In this document: positions 25,697 to 37,039 of the stretch, one piece after another
Layout of the letters: each line of letters starts with the position of its first letter
Position numbering within the stretch: position 1 is the first letter of the stretch
DNA from: Rotaria macrura
Lineage: Eukaryota; Rotifera; Eurotatoria; Philodinida; Philodinidae
Reading direction: 5' to 3'
DNA: 64,000 nt
NCBI GenBank assembly: GCA_900239685.1
Contig: OENT01000003.1
Location: 124,001-188,000, forward strand
The notes under the pieces: generated by a model
The model's input: the letters and a program-made list of their open reading frames with translations, nothing else
Told to the model about the DNA's origin: nothing
Database searches by the model: none
Translations under genes and position numbers: made by a program

Positions 25697-28401
25697 TACC
25701 AAGTATTGAACAATCATGTGGTGAACATAATCTGGAAAAGATATCAAAATATGTTTCTGGTCGATCGATCATTCGTCTTCCCGTTGCACAGATAGAAAAA
25801 TTTTCATGTGGAACAATTGGACCAAGTGCTCATCCATCTTCGATTACGCGTCAATTATTTTATTTACCATCGATTCAAAAGCGTCACAATTTAGCATCTC
25901 AAATTTACGAAATAAATGAATCACTCACTGATCAATTCTACACGCTTACATCATCGGAACATATGAATGATAAACTAGCATTTGAATCCATCATCAACTG
26001 GCAACAACAACAACAACAACAACAACATCAAGTATCAAAGGCAGACCAGAGCAAAGTTCAACATGTATACGTGCTCGATTCATCAACAGGCAATTCAGTG
26101 CGTGGTCGACAATATCCCATCTTAATTGATGAAATCGATATGATTGACGATCCCAATTCATGTACTATCGTTAATAAATGGGCATTTGCTGATTTAGTTC
26201 ATGAGGAACGAGAAAAATTTACACAAAAATTAACAGATACTGTTACTAAGCCCAAAAAACGATCGAACTTAAATAATAATGTGAAAATATGTTTAAGAAA
26301 ACGTCCATTAACACAATTCGAACAGAATGTATTCAAAGAAGTTGATATCATAAGTATTGTTGATTCACAAACCCTATTTCTTCACATACCGTCAATAACT
26401 GTTGATAATCAAGTATTCATTAAAAATCGAAAATTTAAATGTGATCAAACATTTGACGAGCATTGTCAATTAAGTACTATTTATCATTCAACACTTGCTC
26501 CATTGGTTGATCAAGCTATTGACGGTGCCACGTAAGCAAATGAAAGCTCATCTATGATTTTTCACTCGATCTTCTACTAAAAACATTCTCAATCATTAAT
26601 ACACGTTCTCTCTATGAACACTCGAATTCGATTGGACAAGACTGAAACTCATCCTCTCTTTTTAGTTTGACGATAGAAATCCAAAAAGATGATGATAAGA
26701 AGAGTTATGTTTTTCATAGTATGGTCATCTCCTATTTTTATAAGAGTGGCGATTTGAATGAATCCTTTTCTCGAATTACAACTTCAAAAGTTTATCACAG
26801 TTGTCTCTTTTGAATAATAGTAAAATAAACTACAAAAAATTTGAGCAAAAGTGACAGTATTGATCTAAATACTACTTGCTCATATCTATACTTTCAGCAT
26901 AGCCAATAGAAACTACAAATTGAAGTGACTACATACATGTTATCTTTTAGATGAATAGTTATTCGAAAATATAAACTTTGATTTGTTGTTTTGTTGTCCT
27001 ACAAAGCCTTCATTTCTCAATTTTTTTCGAAGATATTCGTTGAAAAGAACGAGTTTTCTCGTGACGTACGACAATAATTTCAAAGGAATTGTTCGAAGAA
27101 TTCATACAAATTCACTTGAATACAAGGCAAAGACCAGTTAAATAGCATGCACCTGTGAGAATTATATTCATTCTAGAAATGGAATTATCTCGATAAATTT
27201 TTAATATTCTAAAAAAGGCATTTATTCAGTTTAGGAAAAAATACATTGGCTTGTCATTGAGAAACAATTGATTCACATCTTATAAATTATCTCACATAAA
27301 TTTTAAATAATACATTCAACATTTTTCAACTGAAAGGGAGGAAGGGTACAAAAATCTATATTTCATTCAAAGATTCAAAATAAATTGTATCGTATTTTAC
27401 GTAAGCTTTTGATTATAGATTGTTTCAAAACGTTTTGATTATCTACTACTAAAAATGATATCAACGAAACGAGTATAATCTTTCATAAGTCAAAGATGAA
27501 TATGATGGGGATATATTCGAAATAAATTAATGTGACAAATCTTAATTATAAGTATCAAGATAGGCTCAGTTGGAAATCTCTACTATTATTTTCTTTTGTT
27601 CTTCTAATTTCAATGTTATGTTGTACATACTTTGAATCGTTTGTTTTTCTTCAATAGATGTTTATGTTTAATCGGTGGTGGAAAACATTCAGGCAAAAAT
27701 CATCTTCTTCATTCATTAGTTGACTTATTTGCATTTGATTTAATTCGCCTGTTATCATCCTATGATATTTACATCAAATTACTTGGCATATGTCATAATC
27801 GAATAATTGATCTTTTACAAAAGAACTCGCCGGTACGGTTTGTGAAATCAAAAACATGGACATTGATACCGAATGATATATTTCATTTAAAAACTGATGA
27901 AGATATTGAATATGTAGCATGTCAAATAAAAAAGCGTCGCCGCTTCATACATCAATCAATTGAAATAAATTTTAACGAAAAAGAACAATCGACTACGATG
28001 GGTTCATTAATGATAGTTGTTTTAGCTTCATCTCAATATACTTATACACGTACTTTGTGTTCACATAGAAGAAAATTTTTGATAAATTCATTAAATAAAA
28101 CTATTCTATCATTTAAAAGAGCATTTCTGGGCATTCGACAAAATCCAGATCGAGTGCGAGCAGGTAGGATTAAATGTGTGTTATTTTATGAACATTAATC
28201 TGATGTTGTTTAGCATTCAACAATGATATTTTAACTCGATTAATTCAACCATATGTTTTTCACGAACAATCTAATATTTGTTATATTGGAACATTGAATC
28301 CAGGTCACAGGCATCGGACTGCAACAAAATCAACTATTGAATTCGCTCGAAATCTTCGCTTCTGTTTAAAACGCATCAATAGACGACGTCGACAACGATG
28401 A
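25697..28401 (+). CDS. Degenerate kinesin-13/KIF24-like motor protein
   Basis: Three exons: 25697-26531, 27658-28163 and 28214-28401, ending TGA. The first begins at an acceptor in phase 1 and has no usable upstream ATG, so it needs a 5' exon, most simply the preceding gene (total then about 2,370 aa). The neck motif (WAFADLVHEEREKF) and the start of the motor (NVKICLRKRPL) match kinesin-13/KIF24. The P-loop region reads GGKHSGKN, where the final Thr/Ser that contacts Mg-nucleotide is Asn. Switch I (NxxSSRSH) is absent and switch II (DLAGxE) is replaced by VVLASSQ. The closing helices are recognisable (NPGHRHRTATKSTIEFARNL), followed by an Arg-rich tail. A polyQ tract precedes the neck. This looks like a kinesin fold without ATPase activity, perhaps a microtubule- or centriole-binding scaffold. 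Confidence 0.78.
26532..27657 (+). other. 1.1-kb intron inside the kinesin-like motor
   Basis: Phase-2 intron from GTAAGC to TTCAATAG, splitting the motor just before the P-loop. No coding frame or repeat of note inside; about twenty times the usual intron length here. Confidence 0.75.
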
Positions 28402-29948
28402 TCAATAATCAGTACTCATGATGATGATGATGATACATAACTAACTATTGGCATGTCTTGTGCCTTTGTAAATACTGTTTTGAATTCCGTATTTGTAAAT
28501 CATGATGTGAAGCCTTTTCTTTTGCTTTCAACTGAATAAAACTAGAGTTAACTAACATCATTCGATATATTTCAAAAATCGTTCATCGATCATAAAAATA
28601 GAAAGTTCGAGCTCAATAAAATTAATTACCTCTCTTCGGATTTTAAAGTAGCATGCGAAGACATTTATCTTTTTGTTTATATCATAAGCAATTATTTAAA
28701 ATCAATATGGGAAAAGAATTCAACGAATAATACTATCGTTTAGTCCATTAACTAGGGAAAAAACAATATTAACCAAACCTTACACTTCAAAAGAAACTTG
28801 AATTTTCAATTAGTAACCAGATTAAGTCTGATTACAGGAATACGATATTTTTCTAGATCCTTCGTAAAGCATTTTCTGAATAAACAACTAGTTCATTCTC
28901 ATTTTATCAAAAACAATTTCATCTGTTTTTCATATGCATTTATTAATTTTCAATAAAATAATCTTATCGTGAAGATTTTCATTCATATAAACTAATTTAC
29001 ATATATGTTGTGTATGAATTGAATTGGATGATTTGTGCAAAAAAACAAACGAACTAATGATTCGACAAATAAAGACGCCAATGTTTTTTGATATATGTGA
29101 ATCTAAGGAGATCCTTTTCATCGTCGAAATCGTCATATGAATATACTTATGAAGATTTCATATTGTCAGTTTTGAAATTAACAAGTTAATCTCTGACGAA
29201 GTAAAAAATTACTACACATCAAAATTATGAGTTAATCAAGTTTTACAACGAACAAGAAGTGTAACAACTCGATGTATTGATCCATATTGCTACTGAACTT
29301 TATAATGATAGAAAGGCATAGGTCATCCATTTATTTCAAAAAATCGGTTTTCTGTGCATTCAGCTTCAGCCCGCTCCTCAATATTCATGATCTTGGGATA
29401 CCATTATTGGTAAGTGAGCATGAGAAATTTATCGATAGTCTCTACTGCTGTTATATGAACAAGTCATCACAAAATATCGATTGATAATGTTACCATTGAA
29501 TTAAATTTTCTATTACATTGTACGCGTGAAAAAAGAAGAAAGGCTATAGAAGTAAAAGATGCATACCGCAGAGGTTAACCGAAAAGATTCATTTATTGAC
29601 TGAGAAAATTCGTTCTGTGATAGGAGAGCGAATTCGATATTCAATATATGAAGGTCAAATGTGAATAGGCAATAATTATTGCTTTAGTGACATCTACATA
29701 ACGCATATGAAAAGTATTACTGTAAGTTATTTGACTTGATCCTATTAATATTACATTTTAGAAAACGATAATTTAAAGTAAAATATTTCTTCTACGAAAC
29801 AGATGTCATGCAAAAATGAAATCATTGGTTGCCCGAGAAAACAAACAGACGATGATTGAACACCTTTCAAAAAAAAAAGAATTAATATGAAAAAACCTTG
29901 TTTACTCATAGTGATATATATATATTGATTGATACGTATCAATTTTAG
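28402..29948. other. Intergenic region
   Basis: AT-rich sequence, no supported exon. It ends in a 3' splice site (AATTTTAG) immediately adjacent to the ATG of the next gene at 29949. Confidence 0.5.
28535..28540 (+). terminator. Polyadenylation signal AATAAA of the kinesin-like gene
   Basis: Canonical hexamer about 135 nt after the stop codon. Confidence 0.55.
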
Positions 29949-32900
29949 ATGGGCCGTATAAATCTTATTGTATGGGTTTACTTGAATCTTTTTTATACTT
30001 TTACGACTCTGTTAGCTTATCAGTCTCCTGACTTTTTCTCGGTCTATTCTCAAAATGATAAAAATAATTTAGTTGATAAAGACGACGGTCTTTTCATTTA
30101 TGATCATCATGAGGAACTTGATCATGACGTTCCACTTAATCATTCCATACAACGTCGTCAAATTCCATTGAATATTATCACATCACAACAGGCACGGATA
30201 CCTATAGTGCCATCATTTATTGTTCTAGGTCCTCGCACGATTCGACCTGCCCAGGTAGTTGCACTCAGTGTGACTATTTTACGTGATGAATGGAATCCCA
30301 TGATGGTAAAAGCTTTAATATCCAATGATGATATGGATGTTGCTGCAGCGGAAGATTCATTTATGATTGGTGTACCACGTACATTAGAAATGCGTATACC
30401 GAATAATGTTCGTAAGGGTACATATCGTTTGACACTTGAAGGCAAATTATTAACAGGCGAAATAAAATTTTACAATGTTTCACAATTAATATTCGAACAA
30501 AAAGCGGTGACAATATTTATTCAACTAGATCGACCCGTCTATCGACATGAAACTGTCGTACAATTTCGGTGCATACCTATTTATCCTGATCTAAGTGGTT
30601 ATTTTCATACTGTCGATGTTTATATGATTGGTCCATCGGGACATATTTTACGTAAGTGGGAAAATCAACAAACAACGGCTGGTATGGTTTCACTTGAGGT
30701 AAATTTTGAAAAATTTCGTGCAAAAACAAGAGCCGATTTCTATCTATTTCTTTTCTTTTCATCCTATTTTTTCTTAGTATCCAATTAATGATGCACCACC
30801 TGAAGGTGTTTGGTCAATAAAATGTCGCGTCATGGGCTATGAAGCCGTTAAAAGTTTTGAACTCTACGAATTTTATGCAAGAAAATTTGAAGTCAATGTC
30901 ACTGTTCCATACTATTTGCCAACGGATGCCCCTGGTATAGGTGGGATTGTTACAGCAAACTATTCGACAGGTATGGGTGTACTCGGCCATGCTCGAGTTG
31001 TTGTACGTGTACGTGACATGTCTGTTCCATATGATCCAAGAACTAATCCATTACCAGATGTTGAATTTGATCGATCAGCAGCATCATTTGTAACGACCAT
31101 AGACGATTTTAATGGTGTAGCTGGTTTCTTCATTCCTATGGCTACTATTCGAACACTGGTACCAAATTTAGATGGAAGAGAAATTATAATAACAGCAGTT
31201 GTTCGTGATCCATGGTGGAATGAAACTAACAATGGTACGACTGTTGTATCATTCTACACGCCTGGCGTACGTCTACGTTTTCTCGGTGGCCCATCAATGG
31301 TATTTAAACCTCGCATGTTGTTTACGACATATGTTGCAGCTGTAAATTTCGATGGTTCAAAATTTCCTCCTGCTCCAAATAGATTCATTCGTATCTATAC
31401 AGATACGGATCTCGGTCAATCTCAAGCACCGGCTGATTATTTGATTGATTCAACGAGTATAGTACGGCATCAATTTTTAGCGTCAGCTGATCCTGGTATT
31501 ACATTCATACGTCTTCGTGCTGAGTTACATGATAATGATATAAAAGTTCAAGGTAGTGATACGGAACAACGTGCTATACGTTATTTATCGCCATCCAATA
31601 GTTATTTACAAGTAACATCCAGTACTGAAACGCCACGCGTCGGCGATTTCATGCTATTTCGTGTAAATATAACGCAATATGTCGATTTCGTCTATTATCA
31701 TTTAACATCAGGTGGACGTTTAATTTTTACGAATATACTTGCAATGGATGGTGCTAAACAAAAAACATTCGATGTTGGCGTTAGTCGTGAAATGGCGCCA
31801 TCAGCTCATATACTTGTTTACTATATACGTTATGATGGTGAAATTGTTGCTGATAGTATGAATTTTCATGTTAACACATCATCAGTTACAAATCGTGTTA
31901 ATATAACAGTGAATCGACGAAAGGATTTTACTGGTAATACAATTGAAGTTTTAGCATACGCATCACCACAATCATTCGTTGCATTCGCTGGTCTTGGTCT
32001 CGTACAAACACGTTTGTTTCCACCAGGAAATCAGTTTACTCCCGTTATGGTAAAGCTTATTTTGTTTTACTTAGCTTGTTTTTTTTATAGAAAAGAATTT
32101 ATTTCTTGATTGAAAACATAGATTTATGACGAATTGTATTCATTTGATCATTATTCATCCACAAGTTTTCAACAGACATGGAATTCTGAAATGAATGTAC
32201 CATCAGATAGAGTTTTCTTTCCATCCCAATCCTATGGTTACGATGCTGGTTCAACATTTAATTCATCTGGCATGCAAATATTTACTGATGTTAATGTACA
32301 AGCCATACAAACAGCATGTATTCAATTTGGCTTAATGCAATGTACCGATGGATCATGTTATCCACCACCATTAAGATGTAATGGCATTCTCGATTGTCGT
32401 GATGGTTCCGATGAAGCTAATTGTAAGAGATGATTTTTCGAAACAGAAAGAAAAATGATCACGAATATTGTTTATGGTTTTCTTTTCGATTCAGGTAATA
32501 TAACAACAACGAATCAATATAATTTTACACCATTATATCGTCGATTATGGCCATATTGGGAACGTGAATTACAACTCGATTTCATGTGGCATCAACAATT
32601 TTCTTATCCTGACGGTCGTGTACAATTTCGTGCAACAGTACCAAATGTTATTGCTACATGGGTTATAACAGCAGTAGCTGTTAGCCGATTAACAGGTTTC
32701 GGTGTTCTAGACGTGCCATGTATATATGAAGGTACTCGACAATTCTTTATTAAAGTTGAAGTTCCACCGATTGTTCGACTTGGTGAACAAATTGGTGCTC
32801 GAGTCGATGTTTTCAATTTTCAAACGTATCGTATTGAAGCATTAATTATTTTGCATGCATCAGATAACTATCGTTATGTTAATGTTGAAGAAAACGGTGT

Positions 32901-35900
32901 TGTAACATCTTATGCACCACGATTAACTGCTGGTCAACATCATGTTTTACTTATACTATATCCAAATGAAGTACGAAGAATTTACTTACCATTTGTAGCA
33001 ATCATGGCTGGTGAAGTTGAAGTTATGATTGAAGGTAAGTCAAGTAGATGAAGAAATGTGAAACGAACTGTCATAGAACGATGAGTATTCACTGAGCATT
33101 TTCTTTTGCATTGAAGTATTGTAGAGGTTTAAAAATACAACACTGAAAGGTAATTGTGAAAGATGACGTTTCATTAAATGTTAATCGTAGCCGTGTCTTA
33201 CATTGATATTATTTCGATTACTATTTCGTTATTGATCTATGATAAATACTTTTCTGAAGATAAGCATGTTCTCAAAATGTCATTCGTTTCTATGTTCGAT
33301 AGATGCTCGATTTTGTTTCTTAATATTTTTCTTTTCTATTTCAATCAATGCCTCATTCATCTGTATGAAATAATTTGCAAGGAACATTTTTTAGATTCAC
33401 TACAATAGTAATTATGAAATGAATCATTTTGAAGGTATCAAATTTGTAATCGTATAAAACGTGCATGCAAATATGTTATTGTTTTTTTTTATTGCTTTTG
33501 AATGAAAAATTGCTTTTTTTGTGTCTGGTATCAAATATGCATGATGAAAGCGAATAGAAAAATGTTCTTGTGCTTAATACATTTTAATAATCAAGCATGA
33601 AAACGAACATCAATTGTACGAAAAATCTAAAACTAACAGGAACTTTCCTGTAGTCTTATCAACGATGACGATTCGGTTCAGTAACACCGTTAAACAATTG
33701 ATTTTAGTGTGATTATAATTTATAGCACGAAATGATTAGTTCAGAAATGTCATAAAACCGTTCAGAAACTCAATTCAATGTATATATATAATATGTATAT
33801 ATTAATTTATTTATTTAGGCATAACTGGTGTCTCTCGTGATTTCTATCGTGAAATAATCAAAGTTAATTACGAAGGTGTACGTAATTTCTATCATACACC
33901 AACTGTATTATCGTTAAATAATTTACCTCGTCAAATGAATGAATACGATATAACTGTAGCTGAGAAATATATAAATCCATTAGAAAATTCTTGGAGTTAC
34001 ATCCCTGGTTCAGGAACATGTGAAATATTCGTTTCTGGTGATGTAGCTGGACCGTTTTTCCTGTTAGGCTATGATGAATGGTTAAATACTGATAACTTAA
34101 TTCAACGTACAACTGCACCAGCCGATTCTGGAATATTTGATTTTGCTATGATGATTTATAATCTTCGATATATGTTACAAGGTAAATAATACAAAAATCA
34201 AGACTTGTTTTTTTTCTTGTTTTCATGGACAAAACCATTTTTATTTCTAGGTCATGGTGGTCGTGCATTTGATCAAGAAAAACTCATGAAAGTATTAACA
34301 TTTACTAATATGGAATATCTTCGTTTTATGGCCATGTATATTGGTGAAAATCCTGAAGAACCATGGCGTAAAGGTTCATTTAGTCAATTCGGCTTTTCAA
34401 ACGAATCGTCTGTTTGGTTAACATCATGGGCATTAATGACATTACGTGATGCTGTTTATCCTGAATGGGAAGAAAAGGCGTTATACATTGATCCAAATCT
34501 TCGTTCAGATATAGCTAATTTTCTTATAAACACTCAACAACCAATAGGTTCATGGGCTGAACTATCGACACACATAGATAGAAACAAATTTGGTATACGC
34601 TATACAAACATAAGTGGCACATATCAACAACTAAATCTATCATTAACAGCACAAGTTATTATTGCATTACAATCAAATCTTGACATACGTGGAATGCCAG
34701 CTAAACGTTTAACAGGTGTTATTAATCGAGGAAAAATGTGGTTGGAAAGACATTTTCGTTTAATCAATGATGCATTCGATATGGCAATTGTTACATATGC
34801 ATTACATTTAACTAACAGTGCTGAACAAGATGCAGCCTTTTCTATGTTGAATTTATTTAAACGAACGAGTAATTTTTTAACATACTGATTCACTTTGCAG
34901 TTTTTTTTTCATTTTTGAACTTGGAATTTTTAGATGAAAATGGAATTTATTACTCAAATTTAAATTTGCAGGGAATGACTAAAACATGGCCGAAAGTGAA
35001 TCCTCGATATGGTCCAAAACCTGTACAAACAGATTTCGAAGCACATGCTGTTGCTGCTACAGCTTTCGTTGTAATGACATATACAGACAAGGCTCGGGTT
35101 AGGGAAGCTGAACAAGCTGGTAAGTTCTTCAAGTAATTTATTGTTCTATAGCAGAAGGTGAAAATAAGAAGTTTATTCTTACAACATGAATATCGATTTA
35201 GACTATGTCTAAATTGAAAATGTATTTTTATCGTCCTACTCATCATTTTTCTTGAACGAAATTTGATAGATAATGTATACAAATAAATTTTCTAGTATTA
35301 TGGCTTCAATCGATGCGTAATTTCATTGGTGGTTGGTCTTCAACATATGATTCGTGTATAGCTCAACGTGCCATTGTTGGATATGCTGTATTACGTGGTT
35401 TTGAAATTATTAATTATAATATTCGCATAAATTTAGCATCTACATCATCACTGGATCATGCTCATGCTCCTATTGTAATTGTTGATGAAAACTTAATTGA
35501 AGCACAAGTACGAGATGTTGAAAATGTCTTCGGTGCCGTTTATCTTGATGGCTTTGGCAATGGTTATGCACTTATTCAAGTATGTAATATGTCGGTGTAG
35601 TTGAATACGACTCAAACAAGAGTGTACGCACTGTAAAGAGGAAGCTCGAGAGAATCTCTTTAACTGGTAAGAAGAATCGATCAGTAGAAAATTATTTATT
35701 TTTTTCTTCAAATTCGACAGATCTGCAATTTCACATAAGACAACAGATTGTACGATTGATAATGTTTCGTTTTAGTGCTAATTGAAATTTTTCGTTTTTG
35801 CATTCCTGAAGGATTGAGTTAATCAAGTGTGAGGAAATGTGTCTCCAAATAGATATGATAAAGCAATATTCATATGAGTTCCAACAACGACTACATCGTG

Positions 35901-36659
35901 TTTTTTGTGTTCGATTCCCTGGAGGAATAAATACGTCAGTATGTATATTTTTATTTTTCTCTAATATTCTATTTAGATGCATGTGGGTGTTAATGTTGAA
36001 TTCGAAGACAAAGTTCGTCGTCCACAATATATTCCATTTTCAGTTGATGTTCAACCGATGTTTTCCGGTCGTAACTTTTCCACAATTGATTATAATGTTT
36101 GTCTCGGTTGGCGTCCAGAGAATGTTAACATACTTAAAGCATCACGTAGTGGTTCGGTTATGATTGAAGTACAAATTCCAACAGGTTATCGTGTTGAAGA
36201 AAGAGATTTAAAAATGATGATACGAAGTGGTTACACACGTAATCTACGTGAAGCTGAAAACTGGCCCGGACAAGTTAATTTTGGTTTTGATTATGTGGAT
36301 TTTGATCCAATATGTTTTGAATTTCAAGCTAAACGTTGGATTCCTGTTGCAAACATATCTCGTTATTATGAAGTTCGAGCGTACGAATGGTTTGAACCAG
36401 GAAATATGAATCGCAGTGTTTACACATTAAAAAATTTATTTTCATTAGATATTTGTGAAGTACATATTTTTTGTTTTGTTTTGTTTATCTATTGAAAACC
36501 TTTCATTGTTCATTTCTTCTCTTGATTCATTAGGTTTGCGGTTCATATCAATGTCCATATTGTCCATATTATAGTCATGCAAGATCGTTATTTCAAACAA
36601 CGATGATGATTATTTTAATTTTATGTTTAATATTAGAATTATATATGATTATTATCTAG
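29949..36659 (+). CDS. Mcr: Macroglobulin complement-related (Mcr)-like protein: alpha-2-macroglobulin family with LDLa domain, no thioester
   Basis: Ten exons: 29949-30698, 30778-32049, 32122-32422, 32495-33034, 33819-34181, 34251-34868, 34934-35119, 35296-35579, 35977-36459, 36534-36659; 1,640 aa. A signal peptide (about residues 1-25) is followed by macroglobulin domains (AVTIFIQLDRPVYRHETVVQF is typical of MG2). An LDL-receptor class A module with six Cys and calcium ligands (CNGILDCRDGSDEANC) sits at about residues 740-776. The alpha-2-macroglobulin core follows (GRVQFRATVPNVIATWVITA), then helical repeats (FGFSNESSVWLTSWALMTLR) and a receptor-binding domain. At the usual GCGEQ site the sequence reads PGSGTCEIF, so no thioester can form. 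LDLa plus lost thioester is the architecture of insect Mcr, a septate-junction and phagocytosis protein. The last exon ends in a hydrophobic stretch (MMIILILCLILELYMIII) suggesting membrane or GPI anchoring. Confidence 0.9.
33035..33818 (+). other. 784-nt intron in the Mcr-like gene
   Basis: Phase-1 intron (GTAAGT to TTATTTAG) much longer than its neighbours; no coding frame or element recognised within it. Confidence 0.75.
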
Positions 36660-36993
36660 ATAGGATTCATTCATACCTCACACATTCCGATACTCATTTA
36701 TGTATATTAATGCATTACATTTGTGTTTTTTTTCTATTGAAGAGTGAATCTCAATATATATACACTTGATAAAAATTTGTGCAAGAGTATTTCTTTTGTG
36801 TTCTCTTCTTCTTCTTCTAATTTCCATTGACAATATATCTATGAAGATTTTCTTTTTTGTCTTTTGCTCACAAGAATTCATACGTTTGTATACATTCCAA
36901 TTTTCTTTGCGTTTCTTTTTTTTTCGTTTTATACATGAATTTTTGCTACTTGATGAGAAACTAGTTGTTTTTTTTTCTTTTCTTAAGTAAGAA

Positions 36994-37003
36994 AATAAAT
37001 AAA
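36994..37003 (+). terminator. Overlapping AATAAA polyadenylation signals of the Mcr-like gene
   Basis: Two overlapping hexamers (36994-36999 and 36998-37003) lie about 335 nt after the Mcr stop and only about 37 nt before the ANKRD13 start codon. Confidence 0.5.
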
Positions 37004-37039
37004 GAATTATTAAAAAAAACTGTAGCGTGAATTTTAGAT

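Noticed and set aside
30158-31232. Minus-strand frames opposite the Mcr-like exons
   Set aside because: Antisense shadows of conserved macroglobulin coding sequence.
35907-35935. GTTCGATTCCCTGG resembling a tRNA T-arm
   Set aside because: No acceptor stem, D-arm or anticodon arm can be folded upstream, and it lies within an intron of the Mcr-like gene.
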